Assembly: GCF_030770395.1 (NCBI RefSeq)
Contig: NZ_CP132480.1
Span: 2,883,387 to 2,947,386 of the forward strand
Source: Telluria beijingensis
GTDB taxonomy: Bacteria; Pseudomonadota; Gammaproteobacteria; Burkholderiales; Burkholderiaceae_D
Direction of reading: 5' to 3'
Length of the DNA stretch: 64,000 nt
Made by a program: the position numbers and the translations under genes. Shown piece by piece: positions 50,921 through 60,199 of this stretch; position 1 is the stretch's first letter; each line of letters starts with the position of its first letter. The notes beneath the pieces are model-generated. The model had not been told where the DNA came from. It did not search any database and saw nothing but the letters and a program-made list of their open reading frames with translations.

Positions 50921-51874
50921 TCACCTGGGATCAGGCGCCACCGGCAAAGCGACGGTCACGCCATACACCTTGCGCAGGCGGCGTCCGCGCCCATCGCTTG
51001 ATTCGTCCAGCGTCGCCGCGTCCAGCCGCGTGCCAAGGTCGCCAGCGGCATAGGTGGCGCCGTGATCCGGCCCGAACAGGTCATACACCACCGCCTGCTG
51101 CGCGCCAGGATCGAGGCGCGGGCCGTGCAGCAGCAGCGCCACCCGCACCAGCGCCACCCGCTTCCAGTGCGTGCGCTTGCGCAGGTCGGCGGCCTGTTCG
51201 TCGGGCGTGGCGCCGGCCAGCACCAGCGCCGCATCGAGCGCCGCGATACCGGTCGCGTTCAGGTAACGCTCCGGGACGCCGTCGCCATCGGCATCCAGCC
51301 CATACAGCACCTGGAAACCGTCCACCCGCCCCGCCACCGCGTCCGACGACCAGTTGGTCGCGCCGCGGTACTTGCAGCGCAATTCGGCCTCGCCCTGGGC
51401 ATTGCGCGCGACATAGAAGATGCTCCAGCCCTCCTCGTTGCGGTGCACCGGAAATCCGGCGCAATCGAGGGTCGCGCCATCGCCAGCGGGCGGTGCGCCG
51501 CTGCCGGGAAAGCGCAGGGCCAGCACGTCGCTGCCGTTGACTTCGTCGGGCAAGGGGCCGTCGATCCCGGGCACGGTGCGCGCGAGCGAGTGGGCATCGA
51601 GGCCCGCAATTCTCGCCGGCGCCGCCGGATCGGGCGCCGGATGCGCCGCCCAGTCGACGTGCGCCGCGAGCCGGATCGCGCGCGCCAGCGCATCGACGGC
51701 GTAGCGGCCGCCGTCGTCCATCTCGACCGAGTCCGTGACGGCGACATGCGCGCGCACGCTGCCGATCAGGAGCGCACCGGCCGCCAGCAGCACTGCCAGG
51801 CCGAGCGCCATCGCCACCATCAGCTCTGCGATCGTCAGGCCGGCCTGCCGTGTGCGAGAACGAACAATGCTCAT
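50921..51874 (-). CDS. pilW: PilW-like minor pilin assembly protein
   Basis: The ATG at 51874 overlaps the pilV stop by 4 bases, giving 317 residues; the open frame continues upstream only inside pilV. The prepilin helix reads QAGLTIAELMVAMALGLAVL with Glu5. The following domain has the PilW features NGSDVLALRFPGSG, VDGFQVLYGLDADGDGVPERYL and a basic C-terminus. It would join the minor pilin tip complex that primes pilus assembly. Confidence 0.88.
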   Translation of the reverse strand: MSIVRSRTRQAGLTIAELMVAMALGLAVLLAAGALLIGSVRAHVAVTDSVEMDDGGRYAVDALARAIRLAAHVDWAAHPAPDPAAPARIAGLDAHSLARTVPGIDGPLPDEVNGSDVLALRFPGSGAPPAGDGATLDCAGFPVHRNEEGWSIFYVARNAQGEAELRCKYRGATNWSSDAVAGRVDGFQVLYGLDADGDGVPERYLNATGIAALDAALVLAGATPDEQAADLRKRTHWKRVALVRVALLLHGPRLDPGAQQAVVYDLFGPDHGATYAAGDLGTRLDAATLDESSDGRGRRLRKVYGVTVALPVAPDPR

Positions 51875-52389
51875 CGCGCCACCAGCAGCACGTGAGCCGG
51901 CGCGTCGCCCGTGCCGTCCCAGCCGATCTTGATCGCCAGCGGCGCCCCCGCATCCCCACTGCACCCCCAGCGATAGCGGCCGTGCTCGGCGCTCCATGGC
52001 GCGTCGTCGCGACAGACGGCGATGCGCCCGCCCGGAAAACCGCGGTGCAGCGCCAGCCTCATCTCGTGCAGGTCGAAAGCCGCCAGCGCCAGCGGATCGC
52101 AGGCGCCCACGCCGAAGCAGGTGGCGCCACCCGCGGGCGGGCCATGGACGGCCGCGTCGTAGTCGAGCGCAAGATAGGGGTTGGCGCCGTCGGGCAGCCC
52201 GGCCACGTGGGCATTGGCCTGCATGCGCGCGGCCAGCGATGATGCCAGCTGGGCCGCCTCGGAACCCAGCGCCGCCTGCTGGCGCGTGCGCAGGGCGGCC
52301 AGTTGCGCGGCGCCGGCGCCGAGCACGCCGACGGCCAGCACGAACAAGGCCACCAGGACTTCGATCAGGGTGAAACCGCGCGCCTGCAT
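51871..52389 (-). CDS. pilV: PilV-like type IV pilus modification protein
   Basis: The 172-residue protein opens with the prepilin leader and helix GFTLIEVLVALFVLAVGVLG (Glu5) and continues with PilV-type sequence (QLAALRTRQQAALGSEAAQL, ASSLAARMQAN). It is the first of five overlapping minor pilin genes. The set lacks pilY1, normally found between pilX and pilE. Confidence 0.88.
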   Translation of the reverse strand: MQARGFTLIEVLVALFVLAVGVLGAGAAQLAALRTRQQAALGSEAAQLASSLAARMQANAHVAGLPDGANPYLALDYDAAVHGPPAGGATCFGVGACDPLALAAFDLHEMRLALHRGFPGGRIAVCRDDAPWSAEHGRYRWGCSGDAGAPLAIKIGWDGTGDAPAHVLLVAR

Positions 52390-52500
52390 ATGACACCTCC
52401 GCTCACGCTGTGCGAGCAGAGAAGTTATCAGCCAGGGTGCATACCGCGCATGCGTCGGCGCAAGCGTGCGCCGGACGTAAAACGGAACTTGGAAGCGTGC

Positions 52501-52968
52501 TTAGTTGTCGAGCTTGCGCTGGTGGCCGACTTCGGCCAGCGCCGCCTGGAAGGAATCCAGGTCCTCGAAATTCTTGTAGACGGAGGCGAAGCGGATATAC
52601 GCGATCTTGTCGAGGCGCTTGAGCTCTTCCATCACCAGCTCGCCCACATACACGCTGGCGACTTCGCGCCGGCCGCTGGTGAGCAGCTTTTCCTCGATCG
52701 AGGCGACGGCGGCGTCGATGGCCTCGGCCGCCACCGGGCGCTTGCGCAGCGCCAGCATCAGGCTGCCGCGCAGCTTGCTCGATGCGAATTCGGTGCGGCT
52801 GCCATTCTTCTTGACGATGATGGGCATCGACAGTTCGATGCGCTCATAGGTCGTGAAGCGCTTGTCGCACTTGCCGCAGCGGCGCCGGCGCCGGATGGCA
52901 TCCCCTTCCTCGGATACGCGGGTATCGAGGACTTGCGTTTCTTCATGCTGGCAAAAGGGACATTTCAT
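52501..52968 (-). CDS. nrdR: Transcriptional repressor NrdR
   Basis: The 155-residue protein has the N-terminal zinc ribbon ([17 protein letters not shown] and CGKC) and an ATP-cone domain ([20 protein letters not shown]). NrdR senses ATP/dATP and represses ribonucleotide reductase genes. It follows glyA, as in many betaproteobacteria. Confidence 0.97.
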   Translation of the reverse strand: MKCPFCQHEETQVLDTRVSEEGDAIRRRRRCGKCDKRFTTYERIELSMPIIVKKNGSRTEFASSKLRGSLMLALRKRPVAAEAIDAAVASIEEKLLTSGRREVASVYVGELVMEELKRLDKIAYIRFASVYKNFEDLDSFQAALAEVGHQRKLDN

Positions 52969-53002
52969 GGCGCCGGGGCTGCAGGTACAACATTGATACC
53001 GA

Positions 53003-53024
53003 GCGGGCCGGCGAACCGGCCCGC
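53003..53024. other. Perfect 9-bp hairpin between glyA and nrdR
   Basis: GCGGGCCGG (53003-53011) and CCGGCCCGC (53016-53024) enclose a 4-base loop. No T-run follows on the minus strand, so it is more likely an mRNA processing or stability element than a terminator. Confidence 0.5.
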
Positions 53025-53038
53025 GTACATCGTAAAAA

Positions 53039-54286
53039 TTAACGGGCGTAGACCGGGTACTTGTCGGTCAGCTTCTTGACTTCGCCCTTCACGCGCTCGA
53101 TGGTCGCGGCGTCGTGCGGGTTGTCCAGCACGTCGGCGATCAGGTTGCCCACGGTGACCGCGTCTTCTTCCTTGAAGCCACGGGTGGTGAAGGCCGGGCT
53201 GCCCAGGCGGATGCCCGAGGTGACGAACGGTTTCTGTGGGTCGTTCGGGATGCCGTTCTTGTTGCAGGTCATGTGGGCCTGGCCCAGGATCGCTTCGGCT
53301 TCCTTGCCGGTCAGGCCCTTGGCGCGCAGGTCCACCAGCATCACGTGCGATTCGGTACGGCCCGACACGATGCGCAGGCCGCGCGCGATCAGGGTTTCAG
53401 CCAGTGCCTTGGCGTTCTTCACGACCTGCTGCTGATAGGTCTTGAACTCCGGCGACAGCGCTTCCTTGAACGCGACGGCTTTACCGGCGATCACGTGCAT
53501 CAGCGGACCGCCCTGGATGCCGGGGAAGATCGCCGAGTTGATGGCTTTTTCGTGCTCGGCCTTCATCAGGATGATGCCACCGCGCGGGCCGCGCAGCGAT
53601 TTGTGGGTGGTCGAGGTCACGAAGTCGGCGTGCGGCACCGGGTTCGGGTATTCGCCGGCGGCGATCAGGCCGGCGTAGTGGGCCATGTCGACCATGAAGT
53701 AGGCGCCGACATCCTTGGCCACCTTGGCGATGCGCTCGAAGTCGATACGCAGCGCGAATGCCGATGCGCCGGCGATGATCATCTTCGGCTTGTGCTCGTG
53801 TGCCTGTTTTTCCAGCGCTTCGTAGTCGATGTCTTCTTCAGGGGTCAGGCCGTACGAGACGACGTTGAACCATTTGCCCGACATGTTCAGCGACATGCCG
53901 TGGGTCAGGTGGCCGCCTTCGGCCAGCGACATGCCCATGATGGTGTCGCCCGGCTTGAGCATGGCGAAGAACACGCCCTGGTTGGCTTGCGAGCCCGAAT
54001 TCGGCTGGACGTTGGCGGCTTCGGCGCCGAACAGTTCCTTGAGGCGGTCGATCGCCAGTTGTTCGGCGACGTCGACGTATTCGCAACCGCCATAGTAGCG
54101 CTTGCCTGGATAGCCTTCGGCGTACTTGTTGGTCAGCTGCGAGCCCTGCGCTTCCATCACGGCCGGCGAGGTGTAGTTCTCGGAGGCGATCAGCTCGATG
54201 TGGTCTTGCTGGCGAACGTTTTCTTTTTGGATTGCATCCCACAGTTCCGGGTCGATATTGGCGAGCGTATGGTCTTTGGCAAACAT
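53039..54286 (-). CDS. glyA: Serine hydroxymethyltransferase
   Basis: The ATG at 54286 with GGAG 7 bases upstream gives 415 residues; the frame is open 28 codons earlier without support. Signatures: [47 protein letters not shown], the PLP-Lys motif [14 protein letters not shown], and [18 protein letters not shown]. It converts serine and tetrahydrofolate to glycine and methylene-THF. Likely cotranscribed with nrdR. Confidence 0.98.
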   Translation of the reverse strand: MFAKDHTLANIDPELWDAIQKENVRQQDHIELIASENYTSPAVMEAQGSQLTNKYAEGYPGKRYYGGCEYVDVAEQLAIDRLKELFGAEAANVQPNSGSQANQGVFFAMLKPGDTIMGMSLAEGGHLTHGMSLNMSGKWFNVVSYGLTPEEDIDYEALEKQAHEHKPKMIIAGASAFALRIDFERIAKVAKDVGAYFMVDMAHYAGLIAAGEYPNPVPHADFVTSTTHKSLRGPRGGIILMKAEHEKAINSAIFPGIQGGPLMHVIAGKAVAFKEALSPEFKTYQQQVVKNAKALAETLIARGLRIVSGRTESHVMLVDLRAKGLTGKEAEAILGQAHMTCNKNGIPNDPQKPFVTSGIRLGSPAFTTRGFKEEDAVTVGNLIADVLDNPHDAATIERVKGEVKKLTDKYPVYAR

Positions 54287-54420
54287 GTAAAACTCCAATC
54301 GATAGTATTCCAGGCAACTGATCGTGCCGAATCGGGTGCGGGAGCGGGCCGTATGGACGGGCGCAGGCAACCGCGATCGACGCGTACCGGTTGATGGCTG
54401 CCCAGGCGAACGGCGTATGG

Positions 54421-54509
54421 CGTCTCACATTCCCCGGTGGTTGCCCACCTTAGCCGCGCCGCGCATCCTGATGGTGCGCGCACGCGGTGTTTCGCCAGTT
54501 ACGTGAGAC
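54421..54509 (-). other. Long-range inverted repeat in the glyA leader
   Basis: CGTCTCAC (54421-54428) is the reverse complement of GTGAGACG (54502-54509). In the predicted glyA transcript these arms would close an approximately 89-nt structured domain with GC-rich inner stems, starting near the 5' end. No known riboswitch was recognised. Confidence 0.45.
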
Positions 54510-54521
54510 GTAAGGACTCCA

Positions 54522-54550
54522 AATTGTACTGAACTCCCCATCGTAGGGCA
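54522..54550 (-). promoter_or_regulatory. Candidate sigma-70 promoter of glyA
   Basis: On the minus strand TTGCCC (54545-54550) and TACAAT (54522-54527) are separated by 17 bases; transcription would start near 54515. Confidence 0.55.
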
Positions 54551-54694
54551 AGGAAACCGCTGTCCAGGCGGCAAGCCGGGGCCGAATGGGGGCGCGCCAG
54601 CGGACCCATGGTCGTTTCGGCTACAATTTTATGGTTCGGCAGCGCGCTTCGCCTCTCCCGCCTGCCACCCTGTCGCCCATCCCAAGGACCCAAT

Positions 54695-55441
54695 ATGATC
54701 GTCTTCATCACCGGCGCATCGGCCGGCTTCGGCGCCGAAATGGCGCGCACCTTCGTCTCGCATGGCCACCGCGTCGTGCTGGCCGCCCGCCGCACCGACC
54801 GCATCGCCGGCCTGGCCGCCGAACTGGGCGAGGCCGCCCTGGCAGTCACGCTGGACGTCACCAGCCGCGCCTCGATCGAGGCCGCCCTGTCCGGCCTGCC
54901 GCCCGAATGGCGGCCGATCGACGTGCTGGTCAATAATGCCGGCCTGGCCCTGAACACGGCCCCGGCCCACGAGGTGCCGCTGGAAGACTGGGACACCATG
55001 ATCGCGACCAATTGCCAGGGTCTGGTGACGATGACCCGCTCGGTGCTGCCCGACATGGTCGCGCGCGGCAGCGGCCTGGTGATCAATATCGGTTCGGTGG
55101 CCGGTCACTACCCTTACCCGGGTGGCAATGTGTATGGCGCCACCAAGGCCTTCGTCGAGCAGTTCACGCTGAACCTGCGCGCCGACCTGGTCGGCACTGG
55201 CGTGCGCGCGACCAATATCGCGCCAGGACTGTGCGGTGGTACTGAATTCTCGAGTGTGCGCTTCAAGGGCGACGACGCGGCGGCGGCCAAAGTGTACGAG
55301 AACACGCAGCCGCTGACGGCCAAGGATATTGCCGACACCGCCTACTGGATTGCGACCCTGCCACCGCATGTCAATGTGAACAGTATCGAACTGATGCCCA
55401 CTTGCCAGGGCTTCTCGCCATTTAACGTCAAGCGCACCTGA
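54695..55441 (+). CDS. Short-chain dehydrogenase/reductase, YdfG-like
   Basis: The ATG at 54695 follows AAGGA and gives 248 residues. Classical SDR motifs are present: FITGASAGFG (cofactor loop), AARRTDR (basic residues favouring NADP), NNAGLAL, the catalytic Ser region INIGSVAGHYPYPGG, YGATK (Tyr and Lys), and APGLCGGTEFSSVRFKGD. Overall it reads like YdfG, an NADP-dependent dehydrogenase of 3-hydroxy acids such as L-allo-threonine; the substrate is inferred. It is not obviously in an operon. Confidence 0.88.
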   Translation: MIVFITGASAGFGAEMARTFVSHGHRVVLAARRTDRIAGLAAELGEAALAVTLDVTSRASIEAALSGLPPEWRPIDVLVNNAGLALNTAPAHEVPLEDWDTMIATNCQGLVTMTRSVLPDMVARGSGLVINIGSVAGHYPYPGGNVYGATKAFVEQFTLNLRADLVGTGVRATNIAPGLCGGTEFSSVRFKGDDAAAAKVYENTQPLTAKDIADTAYWIATLPPHVNVNSIELMPTCQGFSPFNVKRT

Positions 55442-55683
55442 TGTGGGGAGGACCGCTTGCGGTCCCTCCGATTGGTAATGGATCGGCGATGCACCAATCA
55501 TTTGTGAGAAAGTGTTACAGTGATTGGTCTTTTAACCACGTTTCAAGTCTACTACTGCTCAAAAGCACGATCTCGTGCCATCAGTACGTAAAACTTTTCC
55601 GCTCACAAGGTACGGCAGCGTACATATTAAAGTGGAAAGTCGCGTAAAATATTTCCCGTTTTCATTTATTTCGGCAACAAAGA

Positions 55684-56088
55684 ATGCCTTCAGTATTTAA
55701 CTGGCCAGTCAGGGTGTATTACGAGGATACCGACGCCGGCGGCATTGTCTTTTATGCCAACTATCTGAAATTCTTTGAGCGGGCCCGTACCGAATGGCTG
55801 CGCGCCCTTGGGGTGCAGCAGCAGGAACTGCTCGACCAGGACCGGACCGCCTTCGTCGTCAAGAATGTGACTCTCGATTACCATGCCGCCGCGCGCCTCG
55901 ACGACGAGTTGTCCATCCTGACCAGCGTGGAAAAACTGGGGCGCGCCTCAGTGCAGTTCAAGCAGGAAGCATGGCGCGGCGACGTGCTGCTGAATACCGC
56001 CAGCGTGAAGGTCGGCTGCGTGGACGTCGAATCCATGCGCCCCCGTTCCCTGCCCGACCACGTGGCTGCTAAAATGCGTGCCGCCTGA
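55684..56088 (+). CDS. ybgC: Tol-Pal-associated acyl-CoA thioesterase YbgC
   Basis: The 134-residue hotdog-fold protein has the catalytic motif YYEDTDAGGIVFYANYLKFF, with the family Asp, and ERARTEWLRALG. It hydrolyses short or medium acyl-CoA or acyl-ACP and is the usual first gene of the tol-pal operon. tolQ follows after 23 bases. Confidence 0.95.
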   Translation: MPSVFNWPVRVYYEDTDAGGIVFYANYLKFFERARTEWLRALGVQQQELLDQDRTAFVVKNVTLDYHAAARLDDELSILTSVEKLGRASVQFKQEAWRGDVLLNTASVKVGCVDVESMRPRSLPDHVAAKMRAA

Positions 56089-56111
56089 ATATTTACACAA
56101 TTAAGCTTACG

Positions 56112-56795
56112 ATGACCGCAACCCACGACCTTTCGTTTGTCTCGCTGATCGCCAACGCCCACGTGCTGGTGCAATTGATCATGGCCTTGCTGTTGCTGCT
56201 GTCGATCGTGAGCTGGACCTATATTTTCCGCAAAGTATTTGCAATTCGCGCCGCCCGGGCACAAACCGAGCAGTTCGAACGCAGCTTCTGGGCCGGCGGC
56301 AACCTGCACACCCTGCACCAGAGCGCCAGCAGCCAGCGCGACCAGAGCGGCCCCCTGGCCCGCATCTTCGAAGCCGGCATGGGCGAGTTCATCAAGGGCA
56401 AGCAGGCCTCGCGCGAAGCGCTGGACATGAATTCGGTGCTCGACGGCGCCCGCCGCGCCATGCGCGCCTCGTTCCAGCGTGAACTCGATTCGCTCGACAC
56501 CCACCTGAACTTCCTGGCCTCGGTCGGTTCGGTCTCGCCCTATATCGGCCTGCTGGGCACCGTGTGGGGCATCATGAACTCGTTCCGCGGCCTGGCCAGC
56601 GTCGAGCAAGCCACCCTGGCGGTGGTCGCGCCCGGCATCGCCGAAGCGCTGATCGCCACCGCGATCGGCCTGTTCGCCGCGATCCCGGCTGTGGTGGCGT
56701 ACAACCGCTTCACCCACGACATCGACCGCCTGGCGAACCGCTTCGAAAGCTTCGTCGAGGAATTCTCGAACATCCTCCAGCGCCAGTCGCGCTGA
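56112..56795 (+). CDS. tolQ: TolQ, inner-membrane proton channel subunit
   Basis: The 227-residue protein has three TM segments (ANAHVLVQLIMALLLLLSIV; SPYIGLLGTVWGIMNSF; LIATAIGLFAAIPAVVAYN) and the MotA/ExbB signature. It forms the proton-driven motor with TolR that energises TolA during outer-membrane constriction at division. Confidence 0.96.
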   Translation: MTATHDLSFVSLIANAHVLVQLIMALLLLLSIVSWTYIFRKVFAIRAARAQTEQFERSFWAGGNLHTLHQSASSQRDQSGPLARIFEAGMGEFIKGKQASREALDMNSVLDGARRAMRASFQRELDSLDTHLNFLASVGSVSPYIGLLGTVWGIMNSFRGLASVEQATLAVVAPGIAEALIATAIGLFAAIPAVVAYNRFTHDIDRLANRFESFVEEFSNILQRQSR

Positions 56796-56822
56796 TCACC
56801 AAGGAACCGGGAGAGCATCGGG

Positions 56823-57254
56823 ATGGCATTTTCCAGCAGCATGCGCGGTGGACGTCGCCGCAAGTTCAAGTCCGAGATCAACGTCGTGCCGTATATCGAC
56901 GTGATGCTGGTGCTGCTCATCATTTTCATGGCGGTACCGGCCAATGAGGCGCCGAGCGTCGTCAACCTGCCGCGCGCCGAGAAATCGGCGCTGCCGCCGG
57001 ATACCTATATCCAGATTTCGATCGAGCCGGGCAACAAGCTGTCGATCGGCGTTCACGGCAAGGTCAAGGTGGCCCAGGATGAGGTGGCCGACCGCTCCGC
57101 CCTGCTGCAACGCCTGCGCGCCTTGCACGAAGAAAATCCGGAATTCCCGGTCCTGATCGCAGGCGACCGCGACAGTAAGTACGACGACGTGATCCAGCTG
57201 ATTTCGGAAGCCAAGAAGATGGGCATCAACCGGGTCGGCCTGGCCACCCAGTGA
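56823..57254 (+). CDS. tolR: TolR, Tol-Pal motor stator subunit
   Basis: The 143-residue protein has an N-terminal cytoplasmic tail, one TM segment with the essential Asp (NVVPYIDVMLVLLIIFMAV) and a periplasmic ExbD/TolR domain (VLIAGDRDSKYDDVIQLISE). It starts 27 bases after tolQ. Confidence 0.96.
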   Translation: MAFSSSMRGGRRRKFKSEINVVPYIDVMLVLLIIFMAVPANEAPSVVNLPRAEKSALPPDTYIQISIEPGNKLSIGVHGKVKVAQDEVADRSALLQRLRALHEENPEFPVLIAGDRDSKYDDVIQLISEAKKMGINRVGLATQ

Positions 57255-57264
57255 CGCCGACGTT

Positions 57265-58236
57265 ATGACCGCACCGAAGCCAGCCAACACCGGCACGCCC
57301 TACCACGTGCCGCCTGAACCGAAACCCCTGCCATCGTTCCTGCTGGCAGTGGCGGTGCACGCGGCGCTGCTGGCCTTCCTGGCGATCGGCGTGAGCTGGC
57401 AAAAGGTCAATCCGGTCTCGGTCGAGGCCGAGGTGTGGGATATGTCGGTGCAGACGGCCGCGGCGCCCGAGTTGCCGCCCGAGCCGGCGCCGGAACCCGA
57501 ACCGGAGCCGGAGCCCGCGCCGGAACCGCCGCCACCTCCTCCACCGGAGCCGGTGGTGGAACGTCCTGCGCCGACGCCGGATCCGGACATCGCGCTGCGC
57601 GAGGAAAAGAAACGCAAGGAAGAAGAAGCGAAGAAATCTGCTGCCGAAGAGAAGAAGCGCAAGGAAGCCGAGGAGCGCAAGCGCGAGGAAGCCGAGCAGA
57701 AGAAGCGCGACGAAGCGGAACAGAAAAAGCGCGACGAGGCCGAGAAAAAGAAACTCGAGGAAGCCGAGCGTAAGAAGAAGGAACTTGCCGAGAAGAAAAA
57801 GGCCGACGCCGCCGCCGCTGAGAAGAAGAAAAAAGCCGACGCTGCCGCAAAGGCCGAGGCCGCTAAGCTGGAGAAGTTCCGCAATGAAGAGTTGAAACGC
57901 ATGGCCGGCGCCATGGGCAGCACCGGCACCGCCGCGAAATCGACGGGTCCGCGCAGCGATGGCGGCTATATCGCCGCGATCACGGCCGCGATCAAGAGCG
58001 CGACGGCCTATCCGGGCAACACGGATGTGGCGGGCAATCCGCGCGCCACGTTCCGGGTCGAACAGTTGCCAACCGGCGAAATCATGTCGGTTCGACTGGT
58101 AAAAAGCAGCGGTGTGCCAGAATTTGACAGAGCAGTGGAAAATGGTATCAAGAAAGCATCTCCGCTGCCCAAGAAGAAGGACGGGACCGTGGAGCGTACG
58201 CTTGACGTGAATTTCTCGATGAAAGATTACGATTGA
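57265..58236 (+). CDS. tolA: TolA, Tol-Pal envelope-spanning protein
   Basis: The 323-residue protein has an N-terminal TM anchor (FLLAVAVHAALLAFLAIGV), a Pro/Glu-rich stretch, a long Glu/Lys/Ala coiled helix (about residues 108-215, the EEKKRKEAEERK pattern) and a C-terminal TonB/TolA-like domain (GYIAAITAAIKSATAYPGN; VRLVKSSGVPEFDRAVENG). It reaches across the periplasm to TolB and Pal. Confidence 0.96.
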   Translation: MTAPKPANTGTPYHVPPEPKPLPSFLLAVAVHAALLAFLAIGVSWQKVNPVSVEAEVWDMSVQTAAAPELPPEPAPEPEPEPEPAPEPPPPPPPEPVVERPAPTPDPDIALREEKKRKEEEAKKSAAEEKKRKEAEERKREEAEQKKRDEAEQKKRDEAEKKKLEEAERKKKELAEKKKADAAAAEKKKKADAAAKAEAAKLEKFRNEELKRMAGAMGSTGTAAKSTGPRSDGGYIAAITAAIKSATAYPGNTDVAGNPRATFRVEQLPTGEIMSVRLVKSSGVPEFDRAVENGIKKASPLPKKKDGTVERTLDVNFSMKDYD

Positions 58237-58267
58237 TTCGGTTCGAACCAGTTTTACTAGAGACACC

Positions 58268-59539
58268 ATGAAAAAACTTCACATTTTGCTGTTCAGCGTC
58301 TCCCTGGCGATGGGAACGGCAGCCAATGCGCAGATCCAGATCGAAATTGCCGGCGTCGGCAGCAACCAGATCCCGGTGGCCATCGCCGCCTTCGCCGACG
58401 AATCCGTCGCCCCCGATAAAGTCTCGGCCGTGATCCGCGCCGACCTCGAGCGCAGCGGCGTGTTCAGGGTGATCGACGCCGGCCAGGTGATCAGCGACGC
58501 CGACGCCGGCCAGGTCAACCTGGGCGCGTTCAAGGCCAGCGGCGCCGATGCGCTGGTGGTCGGCAGCGTGGCGCGCCAGCCGGACGGCCGCTTCGCGATC
58601 CGCTACAAGCTGCTCGACACGGTAAAGGGCGGCGAGATCTCGCAGCTGGGCGGCGAAGTGCAGCCGCGCTACACCCGCCTGCAGGCGCACCGCATCGCCG
58701 ACGACGTCTATGAAAAGCTGACCGGCGTGCGCGGCATCTTCTCGACCCGCATCGCCTATGTGAAGGAAGACCGCGCGGCCAACCGCTACGCGCTGGCCGT
58801 GGCCGACGCCGACGGCGAGAACGAAATCATCGCGACCCAGGGCAAGGAACCGATCATCTCGCCGGCCTGGTCGCCGGACGGCCTCAAGGTCGCCTATGTG
58901 TCGATGGAAAACCGCAAGCCGGTAGTCTACCTGCAAGACCTGATGACCGGCCGCCGCAACGTGATCTCTAACCAGAAGGGCAACAACTCGGCCCCGACCT
59001 GGTCCCCGGACGGCTCAACCCTGGCCGTGGCGCTGTCGCAGGACGGCAATACCGAAATCTACTCGGTCAATTCGAGCGGCAGCGGCCATCGCCGCCTGAC
59101 CAACAACCCGGCCATCGACACCGAGCCGCAATACTCGGCCGACGGCCAGACCATTTATTTCACGAGCGACCGCAGCGGCGGTCCGCAAATCTACAAGATG
59201 AGCGCCTCGGGCGGCAACGCTACCCGCGTGACGTTCAATGGCAACTACAACATCAGCCCACGCGTGTCGTCCGACGGCAAGACGCTGGCCTGGATTTCGC
59301 AGCGCGGCGGCGCTTTCTCCTTATATGCGATGGACCTGGCAAGCGGCCGGGAACTTCGCCTGGCCGATGGGGCCACCGAACCGAGTTTTTCGCCTAACGG
59401 CAAGTACATCATGTATGCAACCAAGGGCGGCGGGCGCGTCTCGCTTGCAGTGGTGTCTGTGGATGGACGGGTCAAGCAACGCTTGACGACCAAAGCGGGA
59501 AACATTCGGGAGCCCAGCTGGGGTCCTTTCATGAAGTAA
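58268..59539 (+). CDS. tolB: TolB, periplasmic beta-propeller
   Basis: The 423-residue product has a signal peptide (LLFSVSLAMGTAANAQ), an N-terminal TolB domain and a C-terminal WD40-like propeller with repeated PDG motifs (SPAWSPDGLKVAYVS; APTWSPDGSTLAVAL; PQYSADGQTIYFTSDRSGG). It binds Pal and TolA. Confidence 0.97.
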   Translation: MKKLHILLFSVSLAMGTAANAQIQIEIAGVGSNQIPVAIAAFADESVAPDKVSAVIRADLERSGVFRVIDAGQVISDADAGQVNLGAFKASGADALVVGSVARQPDGRFAIRYKLLDTVKGGEISQLGGEVQPRYTRLQAHRIADDVYEKLTGVRGIFSTRIAYVKEDRAANRYALAVADADGENEIIATQGKEPIISPAWSPDGLKVAYVSMENRKPVVYLQDLMTGRRNVISNQKGNNSAPTWSPDGSTLAVALSQDGNTEIYSVNSSGSGHRRLTNNPAIDTEPQYSADGQTIYFTSDRSGGPQIYKMSASGGNATRVTFNGNYNISPRVSSDGKTLAWISQRGGAFSLYAMDLASGRELRLADGATEPSFSPNGKYIMYATKGGGRVSLAVVSVDGRVKQRLTTKAGNIREPSWGPFMK

Positions 59540-59573
59540 GAAGTAAAACCTTAACCAGAACAGGAGAAAATCC

Positions 59574-60098
59574 ATGCGCAACTTCAAGAGTCTCGCTTTC
59601 ATCGCTTCCGCTGCAGCCTTGCTGGCCGCTTGCTCGTCGCCAACTAAACTGGAAGAAACCCCAGTCGTTGAAAAATCGCCAGAGCCAGCAGCACCAGTGG
59701 CTGACGCTCGTGACATCCGTCCAGTGGAAACCGGCACCGTCGATCCACTGAACGATCCAAAAGGCGTCCTGGCCAACCGTAGCGTCTACTTCGACTACGA
59801 CAGCTTCGTGGTCCGCGCCGACGGCCAGCCAGTGGTCCAGAACCACTCGGGCTACCTGACCAAGAACACCTCGCGTAAAGTCCTGATCCAAGGCAACACC
59901 GACGAACGCGGCGGCACCGAGTACAACCTGGCCCTGGGCCAGAAGCGTGCCGAAGCCGTCCGTCGCTCGATGGCGTCGCTGGGCGTGTCGGAAGGCCAGA
60001 TGGAAGCCGTCTCGCTGGGCGAAGAAAAGCCGAAAGCCACCGGCAGCAACGAAGAAGCCTGGGCTGAAAACCGCCGCGCCGACATCGTGTACCAGTAA
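59574..60098 (+). CDS. pal: Pal, peptidoglycan-associated lipoprotein
   Basis: The 174-residue product has a lipobox (ASAAALLAACSSP) and a C-terminal OmpA-like peptidoglycan-binding domain (VYFDYDSFVV; VLIQGNTDERGGTEYNLALG; AENRRADIVYQ). It links the outer membrane to the cell wall. GGAG precedes the ATG. Confidence 0.98.
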   Translation: MRNFKSLAFIASAAALLAACSSPTKLEETPVVEKSPEPAAPVADARDIRPVETGTVDPLNDPKGVLANRSVYFDYDSFVVRADGQPVVQNHSGYLTKNTSRKVLIQGNTDERGGTEYNLALGQKRAEAVRRSMASLGVSEGQMEAVSLGEEKPKATGSNEEAWAENRRADIVYQ

Positions 60099-60126
60099 TC
60101 AATACGGCTGACTCAGCCGATTGACA

Positions 60127-60168
60127 GGGGGCGGGACGCAGTGCAGACTGCTACCCGCCCCGTTTTAT
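60127..60168 (+). terminator. Stem-loop terminator between pal and cpoB
   Basis: GGGGCGGG (60128-60135) pairs with CCCGCCCC (60154-60161), enclosing an inner GCAGT/ACTGC hairpin, followed by GTTTTA. It may attenuate transcription into cpoB. Confidence 0.6.
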
Positions 60169-60199
60169 CTCAGCAACCGGTTTAGAAAGAGCAACGCTT

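Larger units (their letters stand above)
54287..54694. other. Divergent intergenic region with glyA leader
   Basis: This 408-base gap contains the glyA promoter candidate, a leader of about 230 nt with a long-range inverted repeat, and the short upstream region of the SDR gene. I see no gene in it. Confidence 0.55.

Noticed and set aside
55441..55647. Open reading frame of 68 codons between the SDR gene and ybgC
   Set aside because: No ribosome site, no recognisable features, and it overlaps the SDR stop and probable tol-pal promoter region.
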